DNA of 64,000 bases. Source: Tsukamurella sputi (GTDB lineage: Bacteria > Actinomycetota > Actinomycetes > Mycobacteriales > Mycobacteriaceae). The stretch spans positions 1-64,000 of the forward strand of contig NZ_VIGV01000005.1 in NCBI RefSeq assembly GCF_007858445.1. The letters are read 5' to 3'. Below the pieces are notes generated by a model. That model was given only the letters and a program-made list of their open reading frames with translations, was not told where the DNA came from and ran no database searches. Positions 36,487 to 45,012 of the stretch are shown in pieces (within the stretch, counting starts at the first letter, position 1; every line of letters starts with the position of its first letter). The position numbers and the translations under genes were made by a program.

Positions 36487-37472
36487 AGCCGCTGGTCGAC
36501 CGCTACGGGCGCGTCGCACGCGACTTGCGGGTCTCCCTCACCGACCGGTGCAACCTGCGGTGCACGTACTGCATGCCCGCCGACGGACTGCCCTGGCTGG
36601 CCGACGACCACGTACTGACCGGCCCGGAGATCGACCGACTCATCACCATCGGCGTCCGCGACCTCGGAATCACCGAGATCCGATTCACCGGCGGTGAGCC
36701 GCTGCTGCGCGCCGACCTCTCTCGGATCGTCGCGCACGCCGCCTCGCTGGAACCGCGGCCCGAGATCTCACTGACCACGAACGGACTGTCCCTGGCGCGC
36801 CACGCGGCCAAGCTCGCCGGCGCCGGACTCGACCGCGTCAACGTCTCGCTCGACACCGTCGACCGGGACGAATACGCGAAGGTCACCCGTCGCGACCGCC
36901 TCGACGACGCCCTGGCGGGCCTGCGCGCCGCCGCGGACGCCGGGCTCACGCCGGTGAAGGTCAACGCCGTGCTCGGGCCGGGACGGCTCGGCGACGCTCG
37001 ACCGCTACTGCGCCTGTGCCTCGAGGCGGGCTACGAGCTGCGGATCATCGAGCACATGCCGCTCGATGCGGACCACACCTGGGAGCGCACCACCATGATC
37101 ACCGCCGAGCAGATCCTGGCCGAGTTGCGACGCGAGTTCACGATCACGCCCGACGGCGAGCCGCGCGGCAGCGCACCCGCGGAACGCTTCCTGGTCGACG
37201 GCGGCCCGTCGACGGTGGGCGTCATCGCGTCGGTCACGCGCCCCTTCTGCGGCGACTGCGACCGTGTCCGCCTCACCGCCGACGGCCAGATCCGCACGTG
37301 CCTGTTCGCGGCCGAGGAGACGGATCTCAAGCCGCTGTTGCGCGGCGGCGCCAGCGACGAGCAGATCGCCGAGGCGTGGCTCACGGCGATGCTCGGCAAG
37401 CAGGCCGGTCACGGCATCGACGATCCGACGTTCCTCCAGCCCGCGCGCCCGATGAGCGCGATCGGGGGCTGA
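36483..37472 (+). CDS. moaA: GTP 3',8-cyclase MoaA
   Basis: A 329-residue radical-SAM enzyme for the first step of molybdopterin synthesis, making 3',8-cyclo-7,8-dihydro-GTP from GTP. The SAM [4Fe-4S] motif has Cys at 23, 27 and 30 (DRCNLRCTYC). The C-terminal cluster binding the substrate is in FCGDCDRVRLTADGQIRTCLF, of which the three Cys are the ligands. The chain ends in Gly-Gly, as MoaA requires. It is the MoaA2 (Rv0869c) equivalent. moaD follows four bases downstream; moaC, mog and moaE lie 3.4 kb further on the other strand. Confidence 0.96.
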   Translation: MKPLVDRYGRVARDLRVSLTDRCNLRCTYCMPADGLPWLADDHVLTGPEIDRLITIGVRDLGITEIRFTGGEPLLRADLSRIVAHAASLEPRPEISLTTNGLSLARHAAKLAGAGLDRVNVSLDTVDRDEYAKVTRRDRLDDALAGLRAAADAGLTPVKVNAVLGPGRLGDARPLLRLCLEAGYELRIIEHMPLDADHTWERTTMITAEQILAELRREFTITPDGEPRGSAPAERFLVDGGPSTVGVIASVTRPFCGDCDRVRLTADGQIRTCLFAAEETDLKPLLRGGASDEQIAEAWLTAMLGKQAGHGIDDPTFLQPARPMSAIGG

Positions 37473-37475
37473 GAC

Positions 37476-37715
37476 GTGCTGATCCGCTACTTCGCCGCCG
37501 CCCGCGGCGCCGCCGGGATCGCCGAGGAGACCGTCGCCGTGCCCGACGGTGCCGCGGTCGCCGATGTCGCCGCGCTCCTGGCCGCGCGGCACCCCGGGCT
37601 CGACCGGGTGCTCACGCGCTGCAGTTTCCTGCTCGACGAGGTGGCCGTCCGGGACGTCTCGGCCCCCGCGACGGGCGCGATGCTCGACGTGCTGCCGCCT
37701 TTCGCCGGCGGGTGA
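37476..37715 (+). CDS. moaD: molybdopterin synthase small subunit MoaD
   Basis: A 79-residue ubiquitin-fold sulfur carrier. Activated at its C-terminal Gly-Gly by MoeB-type adenylation and thiocarboxylated, it donates sulfur in the molybdopterin synthase complex with MoaE. The ending LPPFAGG is intact. The start is GTG at 37476, three bases after the moaA stop. Equivalent of Rv0868c. Nothing else coding lies between here and rpfA; that 315-bp gap is filled by the rpfA promoter and riboswitch. Confidence 0.94.
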   Translation: MLIRYFAAARGAAGIAEETVAVPDGAAVADVAALLAARHPGLDRVLTRCSFLLDEVAVRDVSAPATGAMLDVLPPFAGG

Positions 37716-37764
37716 TCCTCGCGTGATGTCAGTCACACTCTGCAAAATCACGGTCCGGTAACGG

Positions 37765-37793
37765 TTGGGCCACAGGGCGGGGTCTGTTACCGT
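37765..37793 (+). promoter_or_regulatory. rpfA promoter
   Basis: TTGGGC (37765-37770), a 17-bp spacer and TACCGT (37788-37793) stand just ahead of the riboswitch aptamer. Transcription would begin near 37800 and give a leader of about 230 bases. Confidence 0.6.
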
Positions 37794-37799
37794 CGCTGA

Positions 37800-38005
37800 G
37801 GGCCGCAGCAGTGGCCACCCGATCCGGTCGCAGCGCAGAGCTTCGTCCAGTGTCCGAATCGGGAAATGCACCACGATCTACACCTGGACGAAGGCGGAGG
37901 AACCATCCGCGGCCGCACGGCCGCTGGGCGCACGCCCTAGGGGTCAAGCCGGGAAACCGGCCGAGCAGCCTCTCGCTCGAACCCGACAGCTAACTTCGCA
38001 CGCGC
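37800..38005 (+). ncRNA. ydaO/yuaA c-di-AMP riboswitch upstream of rpfA
   Basis: The leader matches the ydaO-yuaA aptamer: GGCGGAGGAACC at 37893-37904, GGGGTCAAGCC at 37940-37950 followed by a GGGAAACC hairpin, and the closing CCCGACAGCTAAC at 37983-37995. This riboswitch binds cyclic di-AMP and in actinobacteria regularly precedes rpf-type cell-wall hydrolase genes, turning them down when the ligand is high. The exact expression platform is not clear to me. Confidence 0.9.
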
Positions 38006-38030
38006 GTAGAGAGGGAAAAGACTTCACACG

Positions 38031-38693
38031 ATGACCGGTCGTCACCGCAAGCAGTCCACCACCAGCCTGAGCGCGGCCAAGGTCGCGGCCGCCGGAGCGA
38101 TGCTCGGTGGCGCAGGCCTCGCGCTCGCCGCGCCCGCCGCCAACGCCGCTCCCGATTCCCAGTGGGATCAGGTCGCCGCGTGCGAGTCGGGCGGCAACTG
38201 GGCCATCAACACGGGCAACGGCTACCACGGCGGTCTGCAGTTCAGCCCGTCCACGTGGGCCGCCTACGGCGGCACCCAGTACGCGCCCACCGCCAACCAG
38301 GCCACCCGCGCGCAGCAGATCGCGATCGGCGAGAAGGTCCTCGCCGGCCAGGGCAAGGGCGCCTGGCCGTCCTGCGGCGTCGGCCTCGGCTCCGCGACCC
38401 CGCGCACCGTGTCCCCGACGGACACGGACACCTCCACCGGTTCCAAGCCGGTCACGAAGCCCGTCGCGCAGCCCGCCGCCGCCAAGCCGGCTGCCAAGCC
38501 CGCCGCGAAGCCGGCTGCTCCGGCCGCCGCCAAGCCGGCCGCGAAGCCCGCTGCCAAGCCGGCTGCGAAGCCCGGTCAGTCGGTCAACTCGCAGTACATC
38601 GATCAGGTCATCTCGCAGGCTCAGAACGGCGGCAAGCAGGTCGACCCGGCCGTGCTCGCCATGCTGCAGCAGGCTGCGGCGAAGGGCTACTGA
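38031..38693 (+). CDS. rpfA: resuscitation-promoting factor RpfA
   Basis: A 220-residue secreted protein. Signal peptide about 1-39 (cleavage after PAANA), then the Rpf lysozyme-like domain (about 42-115) with the catalytic Glu in ACESGGNW and the GGLQFSPSTWAAYGG segment. A low-complexity stalk of Ala-Lys-Pro repeats follows (about 140-185), then a short C-terminal helix. Rpf proteins cleave peptidoglycan and allow regrowth from dormancy. Position matches Rv0867c. Expression is probably controlled by the c-di-AMP riboswitch; a perfect 12-bp hairpin lies 30 bases past the stop. Confidence 0.95.
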   Translation: MTGRHRKQSTTSLSAAKVAAAGAMLGGAGLALAAPAANAAPDSQWDQVAACESGGNWAINTGNGYHGGLQFSPSTWAAYGGTQYAPTANQATRAQQIAIGEKVLAGQGKGAWPSCGVGLGSATPRTVSPTDTDTSTGSKPVTKPVAQPAAAKPAAKPAAKPAAPAAAKPAAKPAAKPAAKPGQSVNSQYIDQVISQAQNGGKQVDPAVLAMLQQAAAKGY

Positions 38694-38722
38694 GCCCAGC
38701 TCCTGCACCATCACGTCCCGGA

Positions 38723-38751
38723 GGGGCCGACGGCATCACGCCGTCGGCCCC
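38723..38751 (+). terminator. rpfA terminator
   Basis: A perfect 12-bp stem, GGGGCCGACGGC (38723-38734) and its complement (38740-38751), loop ATCAC, followed by a short pyrimidine-rich tail (TTCGTCGTT). Confidence 0.85.
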
Positions 38752-38905
38752 TTCGTCGTTCTCGGGCGCGGCGGCCCCCGGGCGTGTGAACCGCGACACT
38801 CCGACCGGATAACGGAGAGGTAACGTTTTGCGGTCGCACACAGTCTGCTAGGTTCGTTGCGGTCGTTGTTCGCGACTGCAAAGCTCGGCAGGAAGAGAGC
38901 CCCCG

Positions 38906-39901
38906 ATGATCACTCGCCATCGCACGTCGCGCACCGCAGGCAAGGTCGCCGCACTCAGCGCACTGATCGCCGCCGCGGGCCTCGTCGTCGTCGCACCCGC
39001 CGCCGCCGTGCCGGGCTGCCCCTGCAACCCCGTCAACCCGGTGCCGACGACGCCGGGGGCCCCCGCCCCGGCCAAGCCCGGCGCTGCGACGCCCGCACCC
39101 GGTGCACCCGGTGCGCCCGGTGCGGCTCGGCCCGCGGCCGCGGCTCCGTCGCGTCCCGCCGGTGCGCAGGGCGGCAACGGCGGCGTCACCGCGCCCGGCG
39201 TCGGCGCAGTCCCCGTCCCCGTGCCCGCCCTGGGCGTGAGCGGCAACGGCACCGGCGCGAAGCCCGCAGGTGTCGGCGCCGGCGCGCCCGGCGGTACTGC
39301 TGTCCCCGTCGGTGTGCCGGTTCCCGTCGGCGTCCCGGTTCCCGCGGGTGTCGGTGGCGCGGCAGCACCCGCGGGTGTCGGCACGGGCGTCGGCGCCGGT
39401 GGCGCTCAGATCCCAGCCGGCATCGGCGGCGCGGCCCTCCCGGCCGGCCTCGGCGCGGCACTGCCCGCGGGCCTCGGCGCGGCCCTGCCCGCCGGCATCG
39501 GCGGCGCAGCGCTCCCGGCGGGCGTCGGTGGCGCCGCTATCCCGGCGGGCGTCGGTGGCGCCGGCCTCCCGATCTCCACCGCGAACGGCGTGGGCAGCAC
39601 CGCCGGCGTCGGCACGAACGGTGCGGGCGCGCGCGGCGTGGGTAGCGCGGCGGGCGTCGGCACCGAGGGGATCGGCGCGCGCGGCGTGGGCGCGGCGGTC
39701 GGCGTTCCCGGTATCGGTACCGGTGCACAGCCTGTCCGCCCGGTCGTCCCGGCCACCGCGAACGTGCCGCAGCGCCCCGCGAACCCCGGCGTCACCATCC
39801 CCGACGGCGTGCTCGGCGCGCCCGTCGTCCCCGGACACCTCGGTGTCCCCCTGTTCACTCCGCGCCCGTGCGACCCCACGAAGGTCACCACGTGCGCGTA
39901 G
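38906..39901 (+). CDS. secreted elastin-like Gly/Ala/Pro/Val repeat protein
   Basis: A 331-residue protein that I cannot place in a named family. It starts with a signal peptide (about 1-34) resembling that of RpfA (RHR...T..KVAA). The mature chain is almost entirely Gly, Ala, Pro and Val, with tandem 8-9-residue units of the form xPAGxGGA (about 170-210) and further GVPVPVGV and GVGSTAGVG units. Two Cys near the N-terminus (38 and 40) and two at the C-terminus (322 and 330) bracket the repeats. This resembles elastin-like material and suggests an extended, flexible surface component. RBS AGGAAGAGAG precedes the ATG. Confidence 0.82.
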   Translation: MITRHRTSRTAGKVAALSALIAAAGLVVVAPAAAVPGCPCNPVNPVPTTPGAPAPAKPGAATPAPGAPGAPGAARPAAAAPSRPAGAQGGNGGVTAPGVGAVPVPVPALGVSGNGTGAKPAGVGAGAPGGTAVPVGVPVPVGVPVPAGVGGAAAPAGVGTGVGAGGAQIPAGIGGAALPAGLGAALPAGLGAALPAGIGGAALPAGVGGAAIPAGVGGAGLPISTANGVGSTAGVGTNGAGARGVGSAAGVGTEGIGARGVGAAVGVPGIGTGAQPVRPVVPATANVPQRPANPGVTIPDGVLGAPVVPGHLGVPLFTPRPCDPTKVTTCA

Positions 39902-39934
39902 TACCGGTCACCTCCTAGACGTACCGGCGAAAGG

Positions 39935-39965
39935 GTGGGTCGGCGGCTACGCGCTGCCGACCCAC
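39935..39965. terminator. bidirectional hairpin overlapping the end of moaE
   Basis: GTGGGTCGGC (39935-39944) and GCCGACCCAC (39956-39965) form a perfect 10-bp stem between the convergent elastin-like and moaE genes; its right arm lies inside the last codons of moaE. Confidence 0.7.
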
Positions 39966-40372
39966 TCGTCTGTTCCGTCCCGGAACAGCTGGTGCTTCCA
40001 GACGGGGAGCGCTTCCTTGACCGCGTCGACGATGCGCGCGCACGTCGCGAAGGCCGCCGCGCGGTGATCGGCCGAAACGGCGACGACGAGCGCGGCGTCG
40101 CCGATCTCCAGCGGGCCCACGCGGTGCGAGACGGCCACCGCGCGCACTCCCTCGGCGGCGTCCGCGACGGCCTGCACGACCTCCGCGACGACGCGCTCCG
40201 CGGTCGGGTGCGCCGAGTACTCCAGCCGGGTCACCCCGCGGCCGCCGTCATGATCGCGTACCGCCCCGATGAAGCCCACCACGGCGCCCGCCTCGGGACG
40301 CGTCACCGCGACCTCGTGCGAAGCCAGGTCGATCGGCTCCTCCGTGACGCGCGCCAGGACGACGTCAGCCAT
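39947..40372 (-). CDS. moaE: molybdopterin synthase large subunit MoaE
   Basis: A 141-residue MoaE, which with MoaD converts cyclic pyranopterin monophosphate to molybdopterin. The conserved [22 protein letters not shown] and the catalytic-lysine segment [11 protein letters not shown] are intact. Its ATG overlaps the stop of mog by eight bases, so the genes moaC, mog and moaE are tightly coupled on the minus strand. Equivalent of Rv0866. The partner MoaD is encoded 2.2 kb away on the opposite strand. Confidence 0.95.
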   Translation of the reverse strand: MADVVLARVTEEPIDLASHEVAVTRPEAGAVVGFIGAVRDHDGGRGVTRLEYSAHPTAERVVAEVVQAVADAAEGVRAVAVSHRVGPLEIGDAALVVAVSADHRAAAFATCARIVDAVKEALPVWKHQLFRDGTDEWVGSA

Positions 40373-40865
40373 GGTCGCCGCCGCGGACCTGGTCCAGGGC
40401 GTGTTCCAGGACCCCGTCGAGCACCGCCAGGCCGTCGCGGACCCCGCCCGACGAGCCGGGCAGGTTCACGACCAGCGAAGTGCCGGCGACGCCCGCGAGG
40501 CCTCGGCTGAGCACGGTGGTCGGGATGTCGGGGAGGCCGGCGGAGCGGATGGCGTTGGCGAGCCCGGGGATCTCGAAGGTCAGCGCACCGCGCGTCTCCT
40601 CGGGGGTGCGGTCCGACGGGGTGAGGCCGGTGCCGCCGGTGGTGAGCACCACGGCGTCGCCGCGACGGACGGCCGAGCGGATGGCGGCGCCCACCTCCTC
40701 GCCGTCGGGCACGACGACGGGGCCGTAGACCTCGAAGCCCCGCTCGCCGAGCCAGGCGGCGATGACGGGGCCGGTGGTGTCCTCCCGCTCGCCGAGCGAA
40801 GCGCGGGTGGACGCGACGACGACGGTGGCGCAGCGGTCGCGGGACGGACGGAGTGGTTCAGTCAT
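40365..40865 (-). CDS. mog: molybdopterin adenylyltransferase Mog/MoaB
   Basis: A 166-residue MoaB/Mog-type protein that adenylates molybdopterin before metal insertion. Family segments [14 protein letters not shown] (with the conserved TTGGTG), a TPEETRG loop and the VNLPGSSGG motif are present. It overlaps moaC by eight bases at its start and moaE by eight bases at its end. Equivalent of Rv0865. Confidence 0.93.
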   Translation of the reverse strand: MTEPLRPSRDRCATVVVASTRASLGEREDTTGPVIAAWLGERGFEVYGPVVVPDGEEVGAAIRSAVRRGDAVVLTTGGTGLTPSDRTPEETRGALTFEIPGLANAIRSAGLPDIPTTVLSRGLAGVAGTSLVVNLPGSSGGVRDGLAVLDGVLEHALDQVRGGDHG

Positions 40866-41337
40866 GTCTCTTCCAATGGCCGGTCTTACCGCCGTCCTTG
40901 GACAGCACGCGGACGTCCGTCATGACGGCGGCGGGGTCGAGTGCCTTGACCATGTCGTGCAGGGTCAGTCCGGCCACGGTGACGGCGGTGAGCGCCTCCA
41001 TCTCGACGCCCGTCCTGCCGGTGCACCGCACCGTGGCGGTGACGGCGATCTCCGCGCCCGACGGTGCCAGGTCGACGGTGACGCCGGAGATCGGCAGCGG
41101 GTGGCACAGCGGGATCAGGTCCGCCGTGCGCTTGACCGCCATGATGCCCGCGATGCGGGCGGTGGCGAGCACGTCGCCCTTGGGGACCGCACCGTCGGCG
41201 ATGGCCGCGACGACGGCGTCCGTGGTACGGAAGGTCCCGGCCGCGACCGCCGTGCGGGCGGTGACGGCCTTGTCGGACACGTCGACCATGCGGGCGGCAC
41301 CCGTCGCGTCGACGTGCGAGAGACCGTTCTCCTGCAC
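40858..41337 (-). CDS. moaC: cyclic pyranopterin monophosphate synthase MoaC
   Basis: A 159-residue MoaC, which rearranges the MoaA product into cyclic pyranopterin monophosphate. [16 protein letters not shown] at the N-terminus, [28 protein letters not shown] and the late catalytic Lys/Asp region ([18 protein letters not shown]) are all intact. The GTG at 41337 gives a normal-length N-terminus. It is 50 bases downstream of a small gene and overlaps mog. Equivalent of Rv0864. Confidence 0.95.
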   Translation of the reverse strand: MQENGLSHVDATGAARMVDVSDKAVTARTAVAAGTFRTTDAVVAAIADGAVPKGDVLATARIAGIMAVKRTADLIPLCHPLPISGVTVDLAPSGAEIAVTATVRCTGRTGVEMEALTAVTVAGLTLHDMVKALDPAAVMTDVRVLSKDGGKTGHWKRHD

Positions 41338-41387
41338 GCCGTCCGGGGTGACCGCCGCGTCGTGGTCGCGGGGTACCGGACTCGGAG

Positions 41388-41582
41388 TCAGCGGTTGATC
41401 CGGGTCGACGGGTGCACGTACGGGATGTGCTCCTGCGGGAACTCCAGCTCGCCGAACGGCGACAGCGCACCGACCACCGGGGCCACCAGCTCGGTCACGG
41501 CGTGATCGGCCGTGCCCTGGTCGGCACCGGGCCAGCCGTTGTCGACGTACTCGGCCTTCTTCGCATTCGAGGTCTCAGACAC
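41388..41582 (-). CDS. small conserved protein (Rv0863 position)
   Basis: A 64-residue soluble, acidic protein ([39 protein letters not shown]). It has no membrane segment and no motif I recognise. It occupies the place of Rv0863, between moaC and the Rv0862c-type gene. The GTG at 41582 follows CAGAAT (41594-41589, minus strand) with a six-base gap, a leaderless layout that could also drive moaC, mog and moaE. Confidence 0.72.
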   Translation of the reverse strand: MSETSNAKKAEYVDNGWPGADQGTADHAVTELVAPVVGALSPFGELEFPQEHIPYVHPSTRINR

Positions 41583-41621
41583 GCCGCTATTCTGACATGC
41601 CCCGACCTCTAGGCTGTATCG

Positions 41622-43799
41622 GTGAGCAGTAATACGTCGTCGACGGGGCCCGCGGCGTGGCTGCGCAGCCGCAGCGACGCCGAGATCGCGGCGCTGCTCG
41701 ACGCCCGGCGCGACGTCGCGACCCCCGTCCCCGCCGGCTTCGGCGTTCTCGCGAGCCGCCTGAACACCCCCTCGTCGCTGGGCCGGGTCGCGGAGCGCCT
41801 CACCCTGCTCGACCTGGCGGTGCTGGAGTCACTCCTGGCCGAGCCGCTCGAGCCCGACGCCCTCGCCCGGCGGCTCCGCGGCCGCGCACTGAAGAAGCAG
41901 GTGCTCGCGTCCGCCGAGAAGCTCCGCGTCCTCGCGCTCGCCTGGGGCGACGACGTCCTGCACGCCACCGCCGCCGTCCGTGAGGCCCTCCCCTGGCGCT
42001 CGATCCAGCTGACGACGCCGCCCGACCTCGACGCGATCGACGCCGCGCTCGCCGCCGCCGGCCCCGACGAGCGCGCCCTACTGGATCGCCTCGCCGAGGG
42101 CTCGCCGCTGGGCCGCACGGCGGCCGCGGGCCCCGGCACCTCCCCCGACCACCCGGTGCAGCGCATGCTCGCTTCCGGACTGCTCGCCCGCGTCGATCAC
42201 CAGACCGTCGAGCTGCCCTGGGAGGTGCGGGCCCGGCTGCGCGGCGAGCTCCCCCTGGGTGCCTCGCTCAAGCCTCCCGTGCTCGACGGTCCGCCCGTGC
42301 CCGGCGCCGACGGGGCCGGGGCGGTCGCGGCGTTGGAGCTGCTGCGTCACGCCGACGACGTGCTCGACGTCCTCGGTTCCGTCCCGGCGCAGCGGGTGAA
42401 GGCCGGCGGCATCGGTGTCCGCGAGCTGCGCCGCGTGGCCAAGGCGGCCACGCTGACCGAGGAGCGGGCGGCGCTCGTGCTCGAGTTGCTCGCCGCGGCG
42501 GGCCTCATCGCCGAGGGCGAGCTCGACGGCGAGGAGGACTCCGTCTTCGCCCCGACGGTGGCCGTCGACGAGTGGCAGCGGTCCGCGCCCGCCGACCGCT
42601 GGGCGCTGTTGGCCCGCACCTGGCTGGAGCTGCGGCGCCAGCCCACCCTGATCGGCACCCGCGGTGAGGAGGGCATCGTCGGGCCGCTGCACCGGGCGGC
42701 GCGCAGCACCGTCGCCCCGCAGGACCGGGCGGCCGTCCTGGAGGCGCTCGCCCTCGCGCCGAAGGGCGTCGCCCCGGCGCTGCCGGAACTGCACGCCGCG
42801 GTCCGCTTCACGCATCCGTCCTGGTACCGGCGGCTCACGCTGGACGCGATCGGTGGCATCGTCGAGCAGGCGCAGGTCGTAGGCCTCGTCGCGGGCGGCG
42901 CCCTGACGACGGCCGGCCGCGCCGCCCTCACCACCGACCCCGCGCAGGCGATGGCGTCCGCGCTGCCGAAGCCCGTCGAGGAGTTCCTCCTCCAGGCCGA
43001 CCTCACGCTGACCATCCCCGGTCCCACGACGCACGACTTCGCGGCGGCGGTCGGCCTGGTCGCCGATCTCGAGTCCGCGGGCGGCGCCGCCGTCTACCGG
43101 GTGACCGACGCCTCGGTGCGCCGCGCGCTGGACGCCGGCCGTACGTCCGCGGAGGTGCACGCCTTCTTCGTCGCGCACTCGGTGACGCCGGTGCCACAGG
43201 GCCTGACCTACCTGGTCGACGACGTCGCACGACGGCACGGGGCGCTGCGCGCGGGCGTCGCCGGCTCCTTCCTCCGCTCCGACGATCCGGCGCTCATCGC
43301 CGCGGTCCTCTCCTCCCCCGCGGCCGAGGCGCTCGCGCTCCGGGCCGTCGCGCCGACGGTGCTCATCGCCCAGGTCCCGCTGTCCGACCTGGTGGCGGGC
43401 CTGAACGCCGCGGGCTTCACCGCGGCAGCCGAGGATTCGCGGGGCGTCGTCGTCGATCTGCGCCCGGCGGCGATCCGCCTGCCGTCGCCGCGCCCCCGTC
43501 CCCCGGCCGCGCAGCCGACGCTCGAGCAGCTCGCCGACGCGGCCGTGCAGATCCGCCGCCAAGACGTCCCGTCGGACGACGGCCCCCGCGCGTCGGGCCC
43601 GGAGCTGATGGCGTTGCTGCAGTCGGCCGCGGGCGAGGGCCGCCCCGTCCGGCTGGGCTACGTGGACGCGAACGGGGTCTTCACCCGGCACGTCGTGGTG
43701 CCCGAGTCGGTGCGGCACGGCCAACTCGCCGCCCTCGACGGTGACGCGACCCGCCGGTTCGCCCTGCACCGCGTGACCACCGCGGAACCGGTCGAGTAG
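41622..43799 (+). CDS. helicase-associated XPB/Ssl2-like protein (Rv0862c type)
   Basis: A 725-residue protein of the family annotated as helicase C-terminal or XPB/Ssl2-like (Rv0862c). I see no Walker A or DEAD/H motif, so it is not itself an ATPase. The N-terminal 500 residues are Ala/Leu-rich helical repeats; near residue 445 a segment (VEEFLLQADLTLTIPGP) is typical of the family, and the C-terminal part (about 620-720) has a WYL-like ending (RLGYVDANGVFTRHVVVPESV). Likely a partner of the XPB helicase encoded 3.2 kb downstream. The GTG has TAGGCT (41610-41615) six bases before it. Confidence 0.85.
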   Translation: MSSNTSSTGPAAWLRSRSDAEIAALLDARRDVATPVPAGFGVLASRLNTPSSLGRVAERLTLLDLAVLESLLAEPLEPDALARRLRGRALKKQVLASAEKLRVLALAWGDDVLHATAAVREALPWRSIQLTTPPDLDAIDAALAAAGPDERALLDRLAEGSPLGRTAAAGPGTSPDHPVQRMLASGLLARVDHQTVELPWEVRARLRGELPLGASLKPPVLDGPPVPGADGAGAVAALELLRHADDVLDVLGSVPAQRVKAGGIGVRELRRVAKAATLTEERAALVLELLAAAGLIAEGELDGEEDSVFAPTVAVDEWQRSAPADRWALLARTWLELRRQPTLIGTRGEEGIVGPLHRAARSTVAPQDRAAVLEALALAPKGVAPALPELHAAVRFTHPSWYRRLTLDAIGGIVEQAQVVGLVAGGALTTAGRAALTTDPAQAMASALPKPVEEFLLQADLTLTIPGPTTHDFAAAVGLVADLESAGGAAVYRVTDASVRRALDAGRTSAEVHAFFVAHSVTPVPQGLTYLVDDVARRHGALRAGVAGSFLRSDDPALIAAVLSSPAAEALALRAVAPTVLIAQVPLSDLVAGLNAAGFTAAAEDSRGVVVDLRPAAIRLPSPRPRPPAAQPTLEQLADAAVQIRRQDVPSDDGPRASGPELMALLQSAAGEGRPVRLGYVDANGVFTRHVVVPESVRHGQLAALDGDATRRFALHRVTTAEPVE

Positions 43800-43800
43800 C

Positions 43801-45012
43801 TCAGACCAGCTCGCCGCGCTTGCGGGTGAGGTAGGCGCGTTCGGCGGAGTTGCCGGTCGCGGCGAGGGCGGCGTCGTACGCGACCTTGGCCTCGTCGGTG
43901 CGGCCGAGGCGGCGGAGCAGGTGCGCCCGGACGGCGTGCCAGGGGTGGTAACCGTCCAGCGGTAGCGGGTCGACGAGGGCCAGTGCCACTGCGGGCCCGT
44001 CGAGCTCGGCGACGGCGATCGCCCGGTTCAGTCGCACGATCGGCGACGGGTCGATCGCGAGCAGCTGGTCGTAGAGCGCCACCACCTGCGCGTAGTCGAC
44101 GGTGTCGGCGCTCGGCGCGTCCGTGTGCACCGCGCCGATCGCGGCCAGGATCTGGTAGCGGCCGGGCCGGTTCACCGCGAGGCACTCCCGGACCAGACGG
44201 TGCCCCTCCGCGATCGCCGTGCGGTCCCAGCCGGCGCGGTCCTGCTCGTCGAGCGGCACCAGCTGGCCGCCCCGCACCCGCGCCGCGCGGCGGGCGTCGG
44301 TGAGCAGCATCAGGGCGAGGAGGCCGGTGACCTCCGGATCGCCGGGTAGGAGCGCGCGGACGAGCCGCGTCAACCGGATCGCCTCGGCGCTCAGTTCCTC
44401 CCGGATCGGTGCGCCGTCGCCGCTGGCCAGGTACCCCTCGTTGAAGACGAGGTAGAGCACCGTCAGCACCGCGTCGACGCGGTCGGGCAGGTCCGCGGCG
44501 TCCGGCACCCGATAGGGGATCCGCGCAGCGGCGATCTTCTTCTTGGCGCGGGTGATGCGCTGCCCCATGGTGGTCTCGGCGACGAGGAAAGCGCGGGCGA
44601 TCTCGGGCACCGTCAGGCCGCCGAGCAGGCGCAGCGTCAGCGCGATCCGCGCTTCCGGTGCGAGCGCCGGATGGCAACAGGTGAAGATGAGGCGCAACCG
44701 GTCGTCCTCGACCGCGCCGGTGGGCTCGGGATCGGAGTCGTCGTGGATCATCTCGGCCGCCCTGTGCTTCGCGTCGCGCTGGTTCTCGCGGCGGATCCGG
44801 TCGATCGCGCGGTTGCCGGCGGTAGTGGTGAGCCAGGCGCCGGGGTTCGGCGGGATGCCGGATGCGGGCCACTTCTCGGCGGCGGCGAGAATCGCCTCGC
44901 CCGCCGCCTCCTCGGCGATCGTGATGTCGCCGAAGCGGCGGACGAGCGAGGCGACGACCCGGCCGTACTCCTCGCGGAAGACCCGGTCGAGCTCGGTCCG
45001 GGCGTCGGTCAC
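43801..45012 (-). CDS. ECF sigma factor of the ECF42 type with TPR-like tail
   Basis: A 403-residue sigma factor. Region 2 (about 8-75; EEAAGEAILAAAEKWP, NPGAWLTTTAGNRAIDRIRR) and region 4 (about 105-160; LTVPEIARAFLVAETTMGQRITRAKKKI) are clear. The long C-terminal extension (about 165-400) is helical and TPR-like, with LYLVFNEGYLA and LNRAIAVAELDGP. This is the ECF42 arrangement, in which the extension replaces a separate anti-sigma factor. It is translationally coupled (GTGA overlap) to the YCII/DGPF gene, its usual partner. Confidence 0.94.
   Translation of the reverse strand: MTDARTELDRVFREEYGRVVASLVRRFGDITIAEEAAGEAILAAAEKWPASGIPPNPGAWLTTTAGNRAIDRIRRENQRDAKHRAAEMIHDDSDPEPTGAVEDDRLRLIFTCCHPALAPEARIALTLRLLGGLTVPEIARAFLVAETTMGQRITRAKKKIAAARIPYRVPDAADLPDRVDAVLTVLYLVFNEGYLASGDGAPIREELSAEAIRLTRLVRALLPGDPEVTGLLALMLLTDARRAARVRGGQLVPLDEQDRAGWDRTAIAEGHRLVRECLAVNRPGRYQILAAIGAVHTDAPSADTVDYAQVVALYDQLLAIDPSPIVRLNRAIAVAELDGPAVALALVDPLPLDGYHPWHAVRAHLLRRLGRTDEAKVAYDAALAATGNSAERAYLTRKRGELV

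Noticed and set aside
38450-38580. Ala-Lys-Pro repeat in rpfA as a DNA-level tandem repeat
   Set aside because: The unit varies at the base level and is explained by the protein stalk common in Rpf proteins.
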